The notes under the pieces: generated by a model | Seen by the model: the letters and a program-made list of their open reading frames with translations, nothing else | Told to the model about the DNA's origin: nothing | Databases searched by the model: none | Assembly: GCA_913043005.1 (NCBI GenBank) | Contig: CAJWKU010000016.1 | Coordinates: 1-40,076, forward strand | DNA from: an uncultured Cryomorphaceae bacterium | Lineage (GTDB): Bacteria > Bacteroidota > Bacteroidia > Flavobacteriales > Schleiferiaceae | Length of the DNA stretch: 40,076 bases | Direction of reading: 5' to 3' | Program-made: the position numbers and the translations under genes | Part shown: positions 17,340 to 26,073 of the stretch, piece after piece | Position numbering within the stretch: the first letter of the stretch is position 1 | Layout of the letters: every line of letters starts with the position of its first letter

Positions 17340-18770
17340 TTAAAATGAGGGATTTTTCTTGGAAGGTTTCTGTACAACTCCATAATCATAATCACGACTT
17401 GATGACCCAAGCTGCTTCGTCCACTGCTTTGTTCCACTTGAGTTGTACTTAACCACGAAGATGTCACTGGCACCTGTATTGGTATTACCATCCAGATCTC
17501 CATAGGTGTATCCTACCACATAGAGGTTTCCGGATGAGTCGGTCGCAATTCCATCAGCTAAATCGGAACTCGGTGTTCCAAACTGCTTTGTCCACTGCTT
17601 TGTTCCACTGGAATTGTACTTAACCACGAAAGCGTCATTGGAACCTGCATAGGTATTCCCATCCAGTTTCCAATAGGTGTATCCTGTCACATAGATGTTT
17701 CCGGATGAGTCGGTGGCTACCCCTGTTGCACGATCATTACGCTTTGTCCCCAGCTGCTTAGTCCACTGCTTTTTCCCTTTGGAGTCGAACTTAACCACGA
17801 ATAGGTCATCTTTTCCAGCAAAATTATCACACTCTTGTTTGCCTTTCTTACACTCAGCCACCAGGTCTTTTTCAGTTGCTCCTACAAAATAGATGTTCCC
17901 CGATGAGTCGATGTTAACTGCATTAGCAAAATCTTTCTTCCATGTCCCCAGTACCTTCGTCCACTGCCTTGCCCCGCTAGAGTTGTACTTAATCACGAAG
18001 ATTTCAGTCATATTGTGACCAATATTAACACCATTCATTCTATCCCCTTTGGTGCCTCCTACCATATAGATATTCCCCGATGAGTCGGTTGCAACTCCTC
18101 TAGCCTCATCCCATGAACCTGACCCAGTCTGCTTCGTCCACTGCCAAGTACCACTGGAGTTGTACTTAACCACAAAGAGGTCAGAGTTTCCAACCTTTTT
18201 GTCACCCAGTGCTCCATAGGTGTTTCCTACCACATAAACGTTACCCGATGAGTCAGTAGCGACGCCATTTGCACCTTCAGTACTTGGTGTCCCAAGTTGC
18301 TGAGTCCATTGCCTTGTTCCACTGGAGTTGTACTTAACCACGAAAAAATCATTGGCGCCTGAATTGGTATGCAAACCCAGTCCCCCATAGGTTATTCCTG
18401 CTACATAGAGGTTTCCGGAAGTGTCGATCGCAATGGCATTAGCGGAATCACGACCTGATGACCCAAACTGCTTTGTCCACTGTTTTGTCCCACTGGAATT
18501 GTATTTAAGTAAGAAGAGGTCAGTGTTCCCTTGACTGGTATTTCCATCCAGTCCCCCTTTGGTACCTCCTGTCACATAGATGTTCCCGGATGAGTCGGTC
18601 ACTACTCCATTTGCATAATCATGAGTTGCCAACTGATAGCTTCCTGACGATTCATCAGAAGAACTGCTAGCTGAACTTTCATCGGAACTTTTGGCACTAT
18701 CCATAATTCCACAAGAGATGACGTTGAGACTAAAAAGAAATATGGAGAAGATTATGTGTATATATCTCAT
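17340..18770 (-). CDS. lipoprotein with seven SBBP repeats (predicted beta-propeller)
   Basis: 476 residues. A type II signal peptide ends at FSLNVISC with the lipid-modified C20, followed by a Ser/Asp/Glu-rich linker. The rest is seven repeats of about 55 residues, each with a DSSGNIYVxGxT strand motif and a KYNSSGTxQWTKQxG motif. Both motifs occur exactly seven times, and the last residues (DYDYGVV) resemble the start of repeat 1, as expected for ring closure of a seven-bladed propeller. Repeat 5 carries an insertion with three Cys (ECKKGKQEC). It should sit at the cell envelope. No catalytic motif is seen; binding or scaffolding is plausible. The start is supported by AGGAAA upstream of the ATG. 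First of the lipoprotein cluster next to the cox operon. Confidence 0.88.
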   Translation of the reverse strand: MRYIHIIFSIFLFSLNVISCGIMDSAKSSDESSASSSSDESSGSYQLATHDYANGVVTDSSGNIYVTGGTKGGLDGNTSQGNTDLFLLKYNSSGTKQWTKQFGSSGRDSANAIAIDTSGNLYVAGITYGGLGLHTNSGANDFFVVKYNSSGTRQWTQQLGTPSTEGANGVATDSSGNVYVVGNTYGALGDKKVGNSDLFVVKYNSSGTWQWTKQTGSGSWDEARGVATDSSGNIYMVGGTKGDRMNGVNIGHNMTEIFVIKYNSSGARQWTKVLGTWKKDFANAVNIDSSGNIYFVGATEKDLVAECKKGKQECDNFAGKDDLFVVKFDSKGKKQWTKQLGTKRNDRATGVATDSSGNIYVTGYTYWKLDGNTYAGSNDAFVVKYNSSGTKQWTKQFGTPSSDLADGIATDSSGNLYVVGYTYGDLDGNTNTGASDIFVVKYNSSGTKQWTKQLGSSSRDYDYGVVQKPSKKNPSF

Positions 18771-18778
18771 ATGGTTTC

Positions 18779-20251
18779 CTATAACTGGTCAGAGTAGGTG
18801 ACAGCATTTAGATCCTCTACTGTAACAGAGGGAACTGCAAATGAAGTTCTTGCCCGTCGTTCAGTATCCTCTTCTTCACGCTCATCAATATCAATGTCAA
18901 TGGAATAATGCCAGGCATGCCATTCCCCCATAGGTGCACCCGGCTTTCCAGTACCTTTACAAGTTGAGTCAGTAGCATCGTCATTTAATTCATTTTCGCA
19001 AAAGTCGATTGGAGTACCACCTTCAGTCCTTGAAACGAAGAAGGAGTTATTAGCTGGAGTTGCTACAACATAATAATTTGTAGATAAAGCTAAACCTAAA
19101 GGTAGCGTACCTGTAGTGGTAAATCTAATAACATCGCCTACATCTAAGTTATGACCGTCACTTCTTATATCCAAATATCCAGTCGGAACATCTTCTCTTA
19201 TATTGTCAATGCCTTTTGATTTTATCTCATTGCCCGTGACTCTTCTAAGCCAAGATATTCCATCAAATGAGGAGAGTATGACTCCATTTTCTCCAACCGT
19301 CACGAATGTACCGTTTCCGTAGGTGACTGCATATATCCAACCTGCACCTTTAAAGGTTCTTTTAACCCACCAATTCCCATCAAAAGAAGTGATAATTTTC
19401 CCCCCTTTACCCACACTCACAAAGATTCCGTTCTTGCACAACCCAGCATCTAATCCTTTCCATTCTACTTTTCCACAAGTGGGTGAATAGGTGACTCCCA
19501 TGAGATTCATTGTTGTTCCAGCCTTCCTTGCTTTCCAAGTGATTCCATCAGGAGAGTTCATTATTTTTCCATTTCGCCCCCCTAACACGAAGAGTTTATT
19601 TCGGTATGTGACTGCCTTGAAATACTGTGCATCACCCCAATTTGATCTTAAATTCTGCCCATTTTCAGTCCAAGTGGTTCCATCCGAAGAAGTAAGGATT
19701 GTTGCATTCCCACCAACCGTCACGAAGAGACCGCCTCCGTAGGTGACCCCATAGAGATGAGGTGCGTCAGGCTTGGAGAAGTAACGAAGTGTTGTTCTTT
19801 TATTAGCCGAAGTATTAGCCCAAGTGGTTCCATCCGAAGAAGTAAGGATTGTTCCATTATCTCCAACCGTCACGAAGAGGCCGCCTCCGTAGGTGACTCC
19901 ATAGAGATTGTTTGTTATACCAGAAGTTCTTGAAGTCCAAGAGGTTCCGTTCGAAGAAGTAAGGATTGTTCCATTATCTCCAACCGCCACTAAGAGACCT
20001 CCTCCGTAGGTGACTCCATAGAGATTGTTTGTTGTGCCAGAGGTTCTTTCAGTCCAGGATATTCCATCAGAAGAGGTGAGAATGCTTCCAACATTTCCAA
20101 CAGTAACAAATAATCCATTAGAACTCGTAGAACTCGGTATATCGTCATCATCACTACTTTTACAGGAAATGACTGCAAGACTAAAAATGAATACTGAGAG
20201 AATTATGAAAATATATCTCACTTGATTTTCAATTATTTGTTTTAACAACAT
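18779..20251 (-). CDS. lipoprotein with seven WSDG-like propeller repeats
   Basis: 490 residues. Seven repeats carry the pattern G-x-F-V-T-V-G-x-x-G-x-I-L-T-S-x-D-G-x-x-W, each followed by a LYGVTYGGG-like strand, resembling the Ycf48/BNR-type beta-propellers. A Cys-rich, VGDVIRFTTTGTLP-containing insert lies near residues 360-430 and the C-terminus returns to a NAVTYSDQL strand that could close the ring. The lipobox is AVISC. An in-frame GTG at 20221 gives a 20-residue signal peptide that aligns with the neighbours' (VRYI versus MRYI) and may be the ancestral start. The ATG at 20251 has GAGG 10 bases upstream and is kept here. It ends 8 bases before the SBBP-repeat gene, so the two are probably cotranscribed. 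Confidence 0.83.
   Translation of the reverse strand: MLLKQIIENQVRYIFIILSVFIFSLAVISCKSSDDDDIPSSTSSNGLFVTVGNVGSILTSSDGISWTERTSGTTNNLYGVTYGGGLLVAVGDNGTILTSSNGTSWTSRTSGITNNLYGVTYGGGLFVTVGDNGTILTSSDGTTWANTSANKRTTLRYFSKPDAPHLYGVTYGGGLFVTVGGNATILTSSDGTTWTENGQNLRSNWGDAQYFKAVTYRNKLFVLGGRNGKIMNSPDGITWKARKAGTTMNLMGVTYSPTCGKVEWKGLDAGLCKNGIFVSVGKGGKIITSFDGNWWVKRTFKGAGWIYAVTYGNGTFVTVGENGVILSSFDGISWLRRVTGNEIKSKGIDNIREDVPTGYLDIRSDGHNLDVGDVIRFTTTGTLPLGLALSTNYYVVATPANNSFFVSRTEGGTPIDFCENELNDDATDSTCKGTGKPGAPMGEWHAWHYSIDIDIDEREEEDTERRARTSFAVPSVTVEDLNAVTYSDQL
19676..20116 (-). repeat. tandem propeller-blade repeats, 117-bp unit
   Basis: Within the lipoprotein gene, near-identical DNA recurs: the stretch beginning AGGTGACTCC starts at 19891 and again at 20008, exactly 117 bases (39 codons) apart, and a diverged copy starts at 19741. 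The high DNA identity, including third positions, shows recent duplication of whole blades. The third copy carries an extra 33 bases. Confidence 0.8.
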
Positions 20252-20377
20252 ATGATTAAGGCCTCAGCTAGTAAAGAGACTAGCTACTTTAAATTTACAA
20301 GTTGGAGAGCTCATAAGCTCTTCATATACCAACACCTCCAAACGGATCATCCCTGAACCTGAAAAAAACTTTAGATC
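20252..20377 (-). promoter_or_regulatory. lipoprotein spacer with two hairpins
   Basis: The 126-base spacer holds two inverted repeats. One is AGCTAGT (20266-20272) with ACTAGCT (20279-20285). The other is AGAGCT (20306-20311) with AGCTCT (20316-20321), enclosed by an outer GTTGG/CCAAC pair (20301-20333). Neither is followed by a clear U-run in the minus direction, so mRNA processing or stability is as likely as termination. Confidence 0.5.
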
Positions 20378-23300
20378 TTATTCAAAGGAAATATGGGGCC
20401 AGATGTTGGCGTTGTTGTAGCCACCTATTTCCTTACTGTAAAAATATACTTCATCTGAAGGGTCCGAAACCTTCAGAGCAATTGAAAATTCTTCTCCGTA
20501 GGAATTTATTTTATCAGTTAAATCTACTGACACCGGAACTCCATTAGCCAGCGATGTTGATGTTAGTGTGGCCAGTTTTGTTCCCAGACTATGGTTAATA
20601 ATACCTATGTTATTTTTATCCCGTTTTTCTCCCCATCCCTTGTAATCATACTTGTAGATCTCTATTCCTCCATTCAGATTGGAGACTAACTCAGGGACTA
20701 AGTGTAACTTAATCTTATGGTTACCATTAATGGAGGCGGGAATATCAAAAAGTAAAAAGGCAATATGATTATTGGACACCTCCAGAAATTTGGGTTGTTG
20801 GGGCCTCAGGATCTTATTTTCAGTTGTATCAACTGAACGGTCATTCAGGGGGTAGATCTTATCATCTGTCTTGAAGCTCCAGTTTCCGCCACTTACGCCA
20901 TCGACTGTTACAGACCAGTTATAGGTCCCCCCGGGCTCAAAGACTTGGAAAAAAACGTTATGAGGATACTTAAATTCTTTGGTGAGGTTCACTCCCGGTC
21001 CGCTTACCTTGACGGAGGCCTTTGTATTCGAATAATCCTTTTTGTAGGGATAGTTCCAAACCAGGCTGTGGTCAATAGGGACCTCTACTTCTCCATCATT
21101 GGGAATTGGAACACTTGGATGGGGGTACCTGAATCCTGGGATCCAGTAGACGCTGTCACCATATTCATAGGCCCCTATATCTGGAGCCTCTCCAACAAAT
21201 TTGCGTTTCTGTCCAGGATATAAGGGTTTGTGATTAAAATCTATCCCATCTTCAGGGTGCGGTACTCCTTTATCATTTCCATCATTGATCCCCGGTATGA
21301 TGACTCCACTGTCGATCAGGGATGAACCCTTCTTGGGTCGGAAGTCATAGCTCTGCACTCCATAGAACTTACCATCAGAATATACACCCCTTTTCTTAAA
21401 TGGATTAGTTCCATAATTTTTTATAAGTTTTGATTCTGTTTTTGAAACATTTTGCTCCCAGGGTTTCGCCAATTCCTTAGTAGGATAAGCATAGCCACCT
21501 TTCAATACGCCTTTTCCTGCTCCTTCTACCTCTCCTCCTCCTTTACCTTGAGAGGCGAGACTCCTTCCGAACCAGATCCCGACAGATTGGAGATGAGGAA
21601 CATCAAACGTGGGATTAAAAACTGAAGTTTTATTTGTCAAAGGGTCCGTACCCTCAGCCCAGCAGTCTTCTGAAGAGCATTGAAATGAAGCTCCTACAAG
21701 AAGGTTGTGAGCATTTGAGTTCCAGTTACCCGGTTCTTCTATTTCTCGCCCCCCGACTATGTCCGGGCCACAATACTCAGCGACACTAAGATTGATATCC
21801 TGCCTTGTATTGTTATAAGCATTAACATGATAAACATCGTGAAAGTCACCCTTTAGCCGAAAACCCCGTTGGTTGCCTGCTGAGATGACATTATGTATAT
21901 CACCAAACCTTGCACCACATGAACTATCGAATCTCATACCATTCAGGCCAGGCGCATTGAGGATCCATGTGAAACGTGTGGTGGAATATCTGGTACCTGC
22001 AGCATTTCTTTGAATACCGCTAGCATCACCACCTTCATATAGATTCTCTAATCGAACATACTCCACCAAAGAACGAGGTCCTGCAAAGATTCCAGCTGTG
22101 AAACTATTCTCAATTGTAATATATCGCCAGTGAGTGCCATACCAGGATTGGTCCCCTTGAGCTTCAGCTTTGGACATGCTATCGGTCGCATAATTACGGT
22201 CTGTGGTTGGAGACCAGTTGGTACCTCCAAACCAATCATTATACCTAAATAGGACATTCTCAAGAACCGGATGGGAGGATCGCCCCTGATTCCATGAGTG
22301 ACCGTCATTATTATATTCAAAAATGCAATTTCTTACCGTTGTCATAGGAGAATAAGTAAGGTGGTTGTGATTAAGTAACATATCGGTACTGTGTGAAAAT
22401 CTGCAATTTTCAAAAGTAAGACGGTGGACACCATCGATGTTCATGTTACCTGCAAAGAAGTCGATATTTTTAAATGTGATGTAGTCTGCAATTCTTAGAT
22501 TCATGATTCTGTCCCTTACTCTGATTCGCACATTTGTGGAATTGGGGATAAAATTATCACTGGCATAGAGGTAAATAGTCCTAGTATTATTATCAAATGC
22601 CCATTCTTCAACGCCATCAAAAAACCCCATGCTCCCTGGAAAATATCTTCCTCCAAATTTTCCAGGTCGCCCCTTAGGGTGTAAAACGAATCCACTGTCT
22701 GCAAGTGTGGCATTATCATTCAGGGTGGAATTGTCGGGGGCTTCTGCTGCAAGAGTTTGAGTTTCATTATCTTCATCTTCTACTTCTGGAATTTCTGCTT
22801 GTTCTGGTCTTTTTGATAATGACCAGACAGTATTCGGCTCAGGATTATTTGGATTCCCAATGGTTGGATCAGTAGGATTTTTAAAATTATATGGCATCGC
22901 AGGTATCATATATCTGTCATTAACAAATAACTGATAGAACCTGCGAATGGGCGTCCCGACTTCTTTAGAAATTTTATCAAAATCAACTACTGTTTTATAA
23001 ATACTAATGCTCGATCCGTTGTCCAATACATGAGAGGCTTGCTGCCAATTAGAATTAAGGGGTACAGTACCGTCGATAATCACCTTTTCATTTGGATATC
23101 CTTCAAAAACTATGGGGCCGACCTTTTGTCTGAAGACTTGTTCTCCTGTATCAGTCTCTTTAGTCATTTTCAGTTGATTATCTCTATTAAATTTCCATTT
23201 GTTTAGAACCTCAGAATACCTTCCTTCCCGGACATATAAATGATACCCAAAATACTCATCATTATAAGAGGTATTCTTTATCTTTTTATGTAGATCATCC

Positions 23301-24454
23301 ATTGCACTTCGTATGGTTGGATATGGACATGTCAAGCTGCCTTCAGGACCATCTGGGCAATCATCTGAGAAAAATCTTGGAAGGATCTCCTCATCGATTA
23401 TGAATGAATTTGAAACAACTACCCCATCTCGTGCTATCATCGGGCTAGGATTTTTGCTGACATTGTCAGGGTGAAATCGCGCTATGCCTATAGTGTGAGT
23501 TGTTAAGTGTCCCATTTTTACATTTTTCCCACTTGGACTAAGATCAATCAGTTCCCAATCATCATTGATATCCATTGGATAATAAGCCACTAGATTTTGA
23601 TATCCAGGTTCATTAGACGTCTTTGGCTGGTTCCTTGATTTTATTGTTTCTTTGATCTGTTCCTGCGTCCTGACTACATTCCAGATTCGAACATCATCAA
23701 TTTTTCCTATAAATCTACCCCCGCATATCTGTCCTTTGCCTTCGCCACATTTTCCGCCAAGATATCTTGTTCTGAATTCCTTATCTCGATTTCCAGTCGC
23801 ATTATCCCAAGGTACTTTACCCCTTAACTGATCATGCCTACCCACTTCTTCACCATCCAGATAAAAGATGAAATCATCATTAGTATCAAAAGTCATAGCT
23901 AAATGGTGCCAACCGACCTTTCTTATTCTGACGCCTCCCTCATTTTTATTTTTGGGCTTGTGGTTGGTACCCGTTGCTCTTGTCCCTAAATTCCAGTTAA
24001 TTTCCGCATTACCATTTGCTATTTTACCGCTCAATGTTATTTTAGGATTTGGGCCGAGAATCCTTTGATACTCTTCTCCATGTTGGTCGCTCCAGATCCA
24101 CATTTCAATGGTGAACGTTGGCCCCATGATGTGGGCATTTTCTTTTAAATCGATGAGATCTGGAGTGACACTCCCTTCGTAGCCAAAATTAAAATCTTGA
24201 ACACTAAGAGACTCTTGACGGTGGCCTTTAAAGGGGTCAAACAAGAGATAGTTATCCGTCTTATATTTAGAGAGTGATTTTTTATCGATATATAAAACTT
24301 TGCAGCCTGGACACGAGGAGGTTACATTGGTAACTGAAGATCTTTCATCGGCACCTGAACTTGAAGAACTATTGGATGTCTCTAATACATCTGCACAAGA
24401 AATGAGAGTAAGACTAAAAAAAGTAATTAGTATTATTTGTAAAAATTTATTCAT
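20378..24454 (-). CDS. large lipoprotein: LamG-like domain plus right-handed beta-helix
   Basis: 1358 residues. The signal peptide ends at SLTLISC (C20), then a Ser-rich linker. A concanavalin A/LamG-like domain follows at about 65-275, with FTIEMWIWSD, WHHLAMTFDTNDDFIFYLDG and FIGKIDDVRIWN. From about 360 to 1050 there is a parallel beta-helix region: CPYPTIRSAMDDL, LYVREGRYSEV, then stacked turns such as LTFENCRF, TTVRNCIFEYN and HPVLENVLFRYND, ending with the typical PDIGAYEYGD motif. A fibronectin-like segment and a C-terminal CBM-like jelly roll (FLLFDIPASI, VDLTDKI) complete it. The design is that of a surface protein that binds or cleaves polysaccharide, but no catalytic residues can be assigned. 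It is read in the same direction as the neighbouring lipoproteins and shares their signal peptide. Confidence 0.85.
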   Translation of the reverse strand: MNKFLQIILITFFSLTLISCADVLETSNSSSSSGADERSSVTNVTSSCPGCKVLYIDKKSLSKYKTDNYLLFDPFKGHRQESLSVQDFNFGYEGSVTPDLIDLKENAHIMGPTFTIEMWIWSDQHGEEYQRILGPNPKITLSGKIANGNAEINWNLGTRATGTNHKPKNKNEGGVRIRKVGWHHLAMTFDTNDDFIFYLDGEEVGRHDQLRGKVPWDNATGNRDKEFRTRYLGGKCGEGKGQICGGRFIGKIDDVRIWNVVRTQEQIKETIKSRNQPKTSNEPGYQNLVAYYPMDINDDWELIDLSPSGKNVKMGHLTTHTIGIARFHPDNVSKNPSPMIARDGVVVSNSFIIDEEILPRFFSDDCPDGPEGSLTCPYPTIRSAMDDLHKKIKNTSYNDEYFGYHLYVREGRYSEVLNKWKFNRDNQLKMTKETDTGEQVFRQKVGPIVFEGYPNEKVIIDGTVPLNSNWQQASHVLDNGSSISIYKTVVDFDKISKEVGTPIRRFYQLFVNDRYMIPAMPYNFKNPTDPTIGNPNNPEPNTVWSLSKRPEQAEIPEVEDEDNETQTLAAEAPDNSTLNDNATLADSGFVLHPKGRPGKFGGRYFPGSMGFFDGVEEWAFDNNTRTIYLYASDNFIPNSTNVRIRVRDRIMNLRIADYITFKNIDFFAGNMNIDGVHRLTFENCRFSHSTDMLLNHNHLTYSPMTTVRNCIFEYNNDGHSWNQGRSSHPVLENVLFRYNDWFGGTNWSPTTDRNYATDSMSKAEAQGDQSWYGTHWRYITIENSFTAGIFAGPRSLVEYVRLENLYEGGDASGIQRNAAGTRYSTTRFTWILNAPGLNGMRFDSSCGARFGDIHNVISAGNQRGFRLKGDFHDVYHVNAYNNTRQDINLSVAEYCGPDIVGGREIEEPGNWNSNAHNLLVGASFQCSSEDCWAEGTDPLTNKTSVFNPTFDVPHLQSVGIWFGRSLASQGKGGGEVEGAGKGVLKGGYAYPTKELAKPWEQNVSKTESKLIKNYGTNPFKKRGVYSDGKFYGVQSYDFRPKKGSSLIDSGVIIPGINDGNDKGVPHPEDGIDFNHKPLYPGQKRKFVGEAPDIGAYEYGDSVYWIPGFRYPHPSVPIPNDGEVEVPIDHSLVWNYPYKKDYSNTKASVKVSGPGVNLTKEFKYPHNVFFQVFEPGGTYNWSVTVDGVSGGNWSFKTDDKIYPLNDRSVDTTENKILRPQQPKFLEVSNNHIAFLLFDIPASINGNHKIKLHLVPELVSNLNGGIEIYKYDYKGWGEKRDKNNIGIINHSLGTKLATLTSTSLANGVPVSVDLTDKINSYGEEFSIALKVSDPSDEVYFYSKEIGGYNNANIWPHISFE

Positions 24455-24519
24455 GTTTTATTTATAAATTCAGAATAAAATCTTTTTTGAAGAAAATGTT
24501 GAGGCACGGACAGTAATTT

Positions 24520-25881
24520 TCACTCATACGACAAGTTAGAATCTGTTTTGATCATGTACTCTCCGTCACTTATTATGAACCCATTGTCGTTAGTCCTCAT
24601 TATACTCCTACCGCCATCTGAATTTGGCCATATCTTGAGCTCCATATTTTTTTCACCACTACCCCATTTTTTTATCCATAGTTTTCCTTCATTTTTTCTT
24701 TCGCGTGGTACGGATGCTGTAACAAAAACATACCCTCCTAAATGAGTATTGGCTAATGCCTGGGCTCTCCCATATTCAAACATATTTTGCAATGGCAATA
24801 TAGTTTCATTTAATTGGTTACCTTCCTCATTGATTTTTAAAATCACTGCCTTGTACACAGAACCACAATCTGTGATTCTTCCGCCATGGCCACATTTTTG
24901 TCCTAATACTATGTATCCATCTGAATCTGTTGTAGGAACAATATCCTGCCCTTTTTCTAGGGCAGGTCCACCATAATCTTTATCCCAAATTTTGACACCA
25001 TTCTTGCCGGTTTTAACTACCCAGATATTTTTATAATATCTAAAATAAAAAGCGCAGGGATATGATCCATTACCATGCGACTTTTCTCCCACCATTATAA
25101 GTTTTCCATCATTTGATTCAATAACTGATCTAAAAATATCATCTACGCAATTACCGCCATAAAACTTTGTTTTGAGGACTGACCCTGTCGGACTAATTTT
25201 CACCATAATTGCTTGTTCTGATACAGGTCCTCCAACTAGATAATAATTCCCATTACTATGTTCAATTACATCCTCATAATTTGGGTCACTACCCGCATTA
25301 CCCGGGAAACCCTTTATCTTCCATAACATTGTGCCGCTTGAATCGGTTTTCAGGACACCTTTATGACTAGCTAAAAGATATCCACCATCGCTGGTTTGAA
25401 TAACTGACCAAGGTGCGAGGAGGTAGTGGGGGATATTGACTCCTAAACTATATGTTTTTTCCCATTGTTTTTTACCATATACATCTGTCTTCATCATCCA
25501 CGCTTTTTTAGCGTGACAACCAGCGACTATATAACCACCATCATCTGTTTGCTTTATATCAGCTCCCAAATAACACCCATACTCCCCAGCTATGCCTGGT
25601 ATGATTTCTTTAATGAATTTCGTATGTATTATGGGTACGTCTTCGTCCGATCCGGATTCTGAACCACCGCCAGCACTCCCACCACCAGTTAAGTCATTTA
25701 GGCCATCATTTAGGCCATCACCAGCATCATTTAGTCCATCACCTACTGGATCTAATACATCGCCAAGAGCATCACCACCTTTGGACATAGGTTCGTTAAC
25801 TTTCTCTGTATCTTCTGATTTACAGGAGATTAAATTAAGACTGAAAAAAATAATTAATATTATTCCTATGGATTTTCTCAT
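24520..25881 (-). CDS. lipoprotein with seven DGGY-type repeats (predicted beta-propeller)
   Basis: 453 residues. The signal peptide ends at SLNLISC (C20). It is followed by a repetitive Gly/Asp/Leu/Asn linker (GDGLNDAGDGLNDGLND) and a Gly/Ser stretch. The mature part has seven repeats built on DGGYIVAG-like strands followed by a KTDxxGxxxW-like strand: DGGYIVAG, DGGYLLAS, NGNYYLVG, DGKLIMVG, SDGYIVLG, LGGYVFVT and NGFIISDG. Several extra Cys occur in repeats 1 and 3-5 and could form disulfides outside the cytoplasm. It is divergent from the + strand lipoprotein starting at 26074, with 192 bases between. No function can be assigned beyond an envelope propeller protein. Confidence 0.84.
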   Translation of the reverse strand: MRKSIGIILIIFFSLNLISCKSEDTEKVNEPMSKGGDALGDVLDPVGDGLNDAGDGLNDGLNDLTGGGSAGGGSESGSDEDVPIIHTKFIKEIIPGIAGEYGCYLGADIKQTDDGGYIVAGCHAKKAWMMKTDVYGKKQWEKTYSLGVNIPHYLLAPWSVIQTSDGGYLLASHKGVLKTDSSGTMLWKIKGFPGNAGSDPNYEDVIEHSNGNYYLVGGPVSEQAIMVKISPTGSVLKTKFYGGNCVDDIFRSVIESNDGKLIMVGEKSHGNGSYPCAFYFRYYKNIWVVKTGKNGVKIWDKDYGGPALEKGQDIVPTTDSDGYIVLGQKCGHGGRITDCGSVYKAVILKINEEGNQLNETILPLQNMFEYGRAQALANTHLGGYVFVTASVPRERKNEGKLWIKKWGSGEKNMELKIWPNSDGGRSIMRTNDNGFIISDGEYMIKTDSNLSYE

Positions 25882-26073
25882 AAAATATTTTTTAAAAAAT
25901 TAGCTCGGCTTTGAATTAGAAGAATGTGGGGAGATTTGAGAATTCTGGAGAAAATTTATTTTGTAATTCTATATAAATATTAGTATAGTAGAAACCTTGC
26001 AAAAAGTAAAGTTAAGTGGCATTTTTAATCATCAGAAAATTAATTTTAGTCTTATTATTTTGAAGGGTATAGC
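25882..26073. promoter_or_regulatory. divergent intergenic region between two lipoprotein genes
   Basis: 192 very AT-rich bases separating oppositely transcribed lipoprotein genes, so promoters for both must lie here. The + strand gene has AAGGG (26063-26067) as its ribosome binding site. I could not choose among several A/T-rich -10 candidates. Confidence 0.4.

Noticed and set aside
17340-20251. Regular direct repeats that could be mistaken for a CRISPR array
   Set aside because: Repeats are in-frame, diverged and translate to propeller blades; there are no unique spacers of constant length or cas genes.
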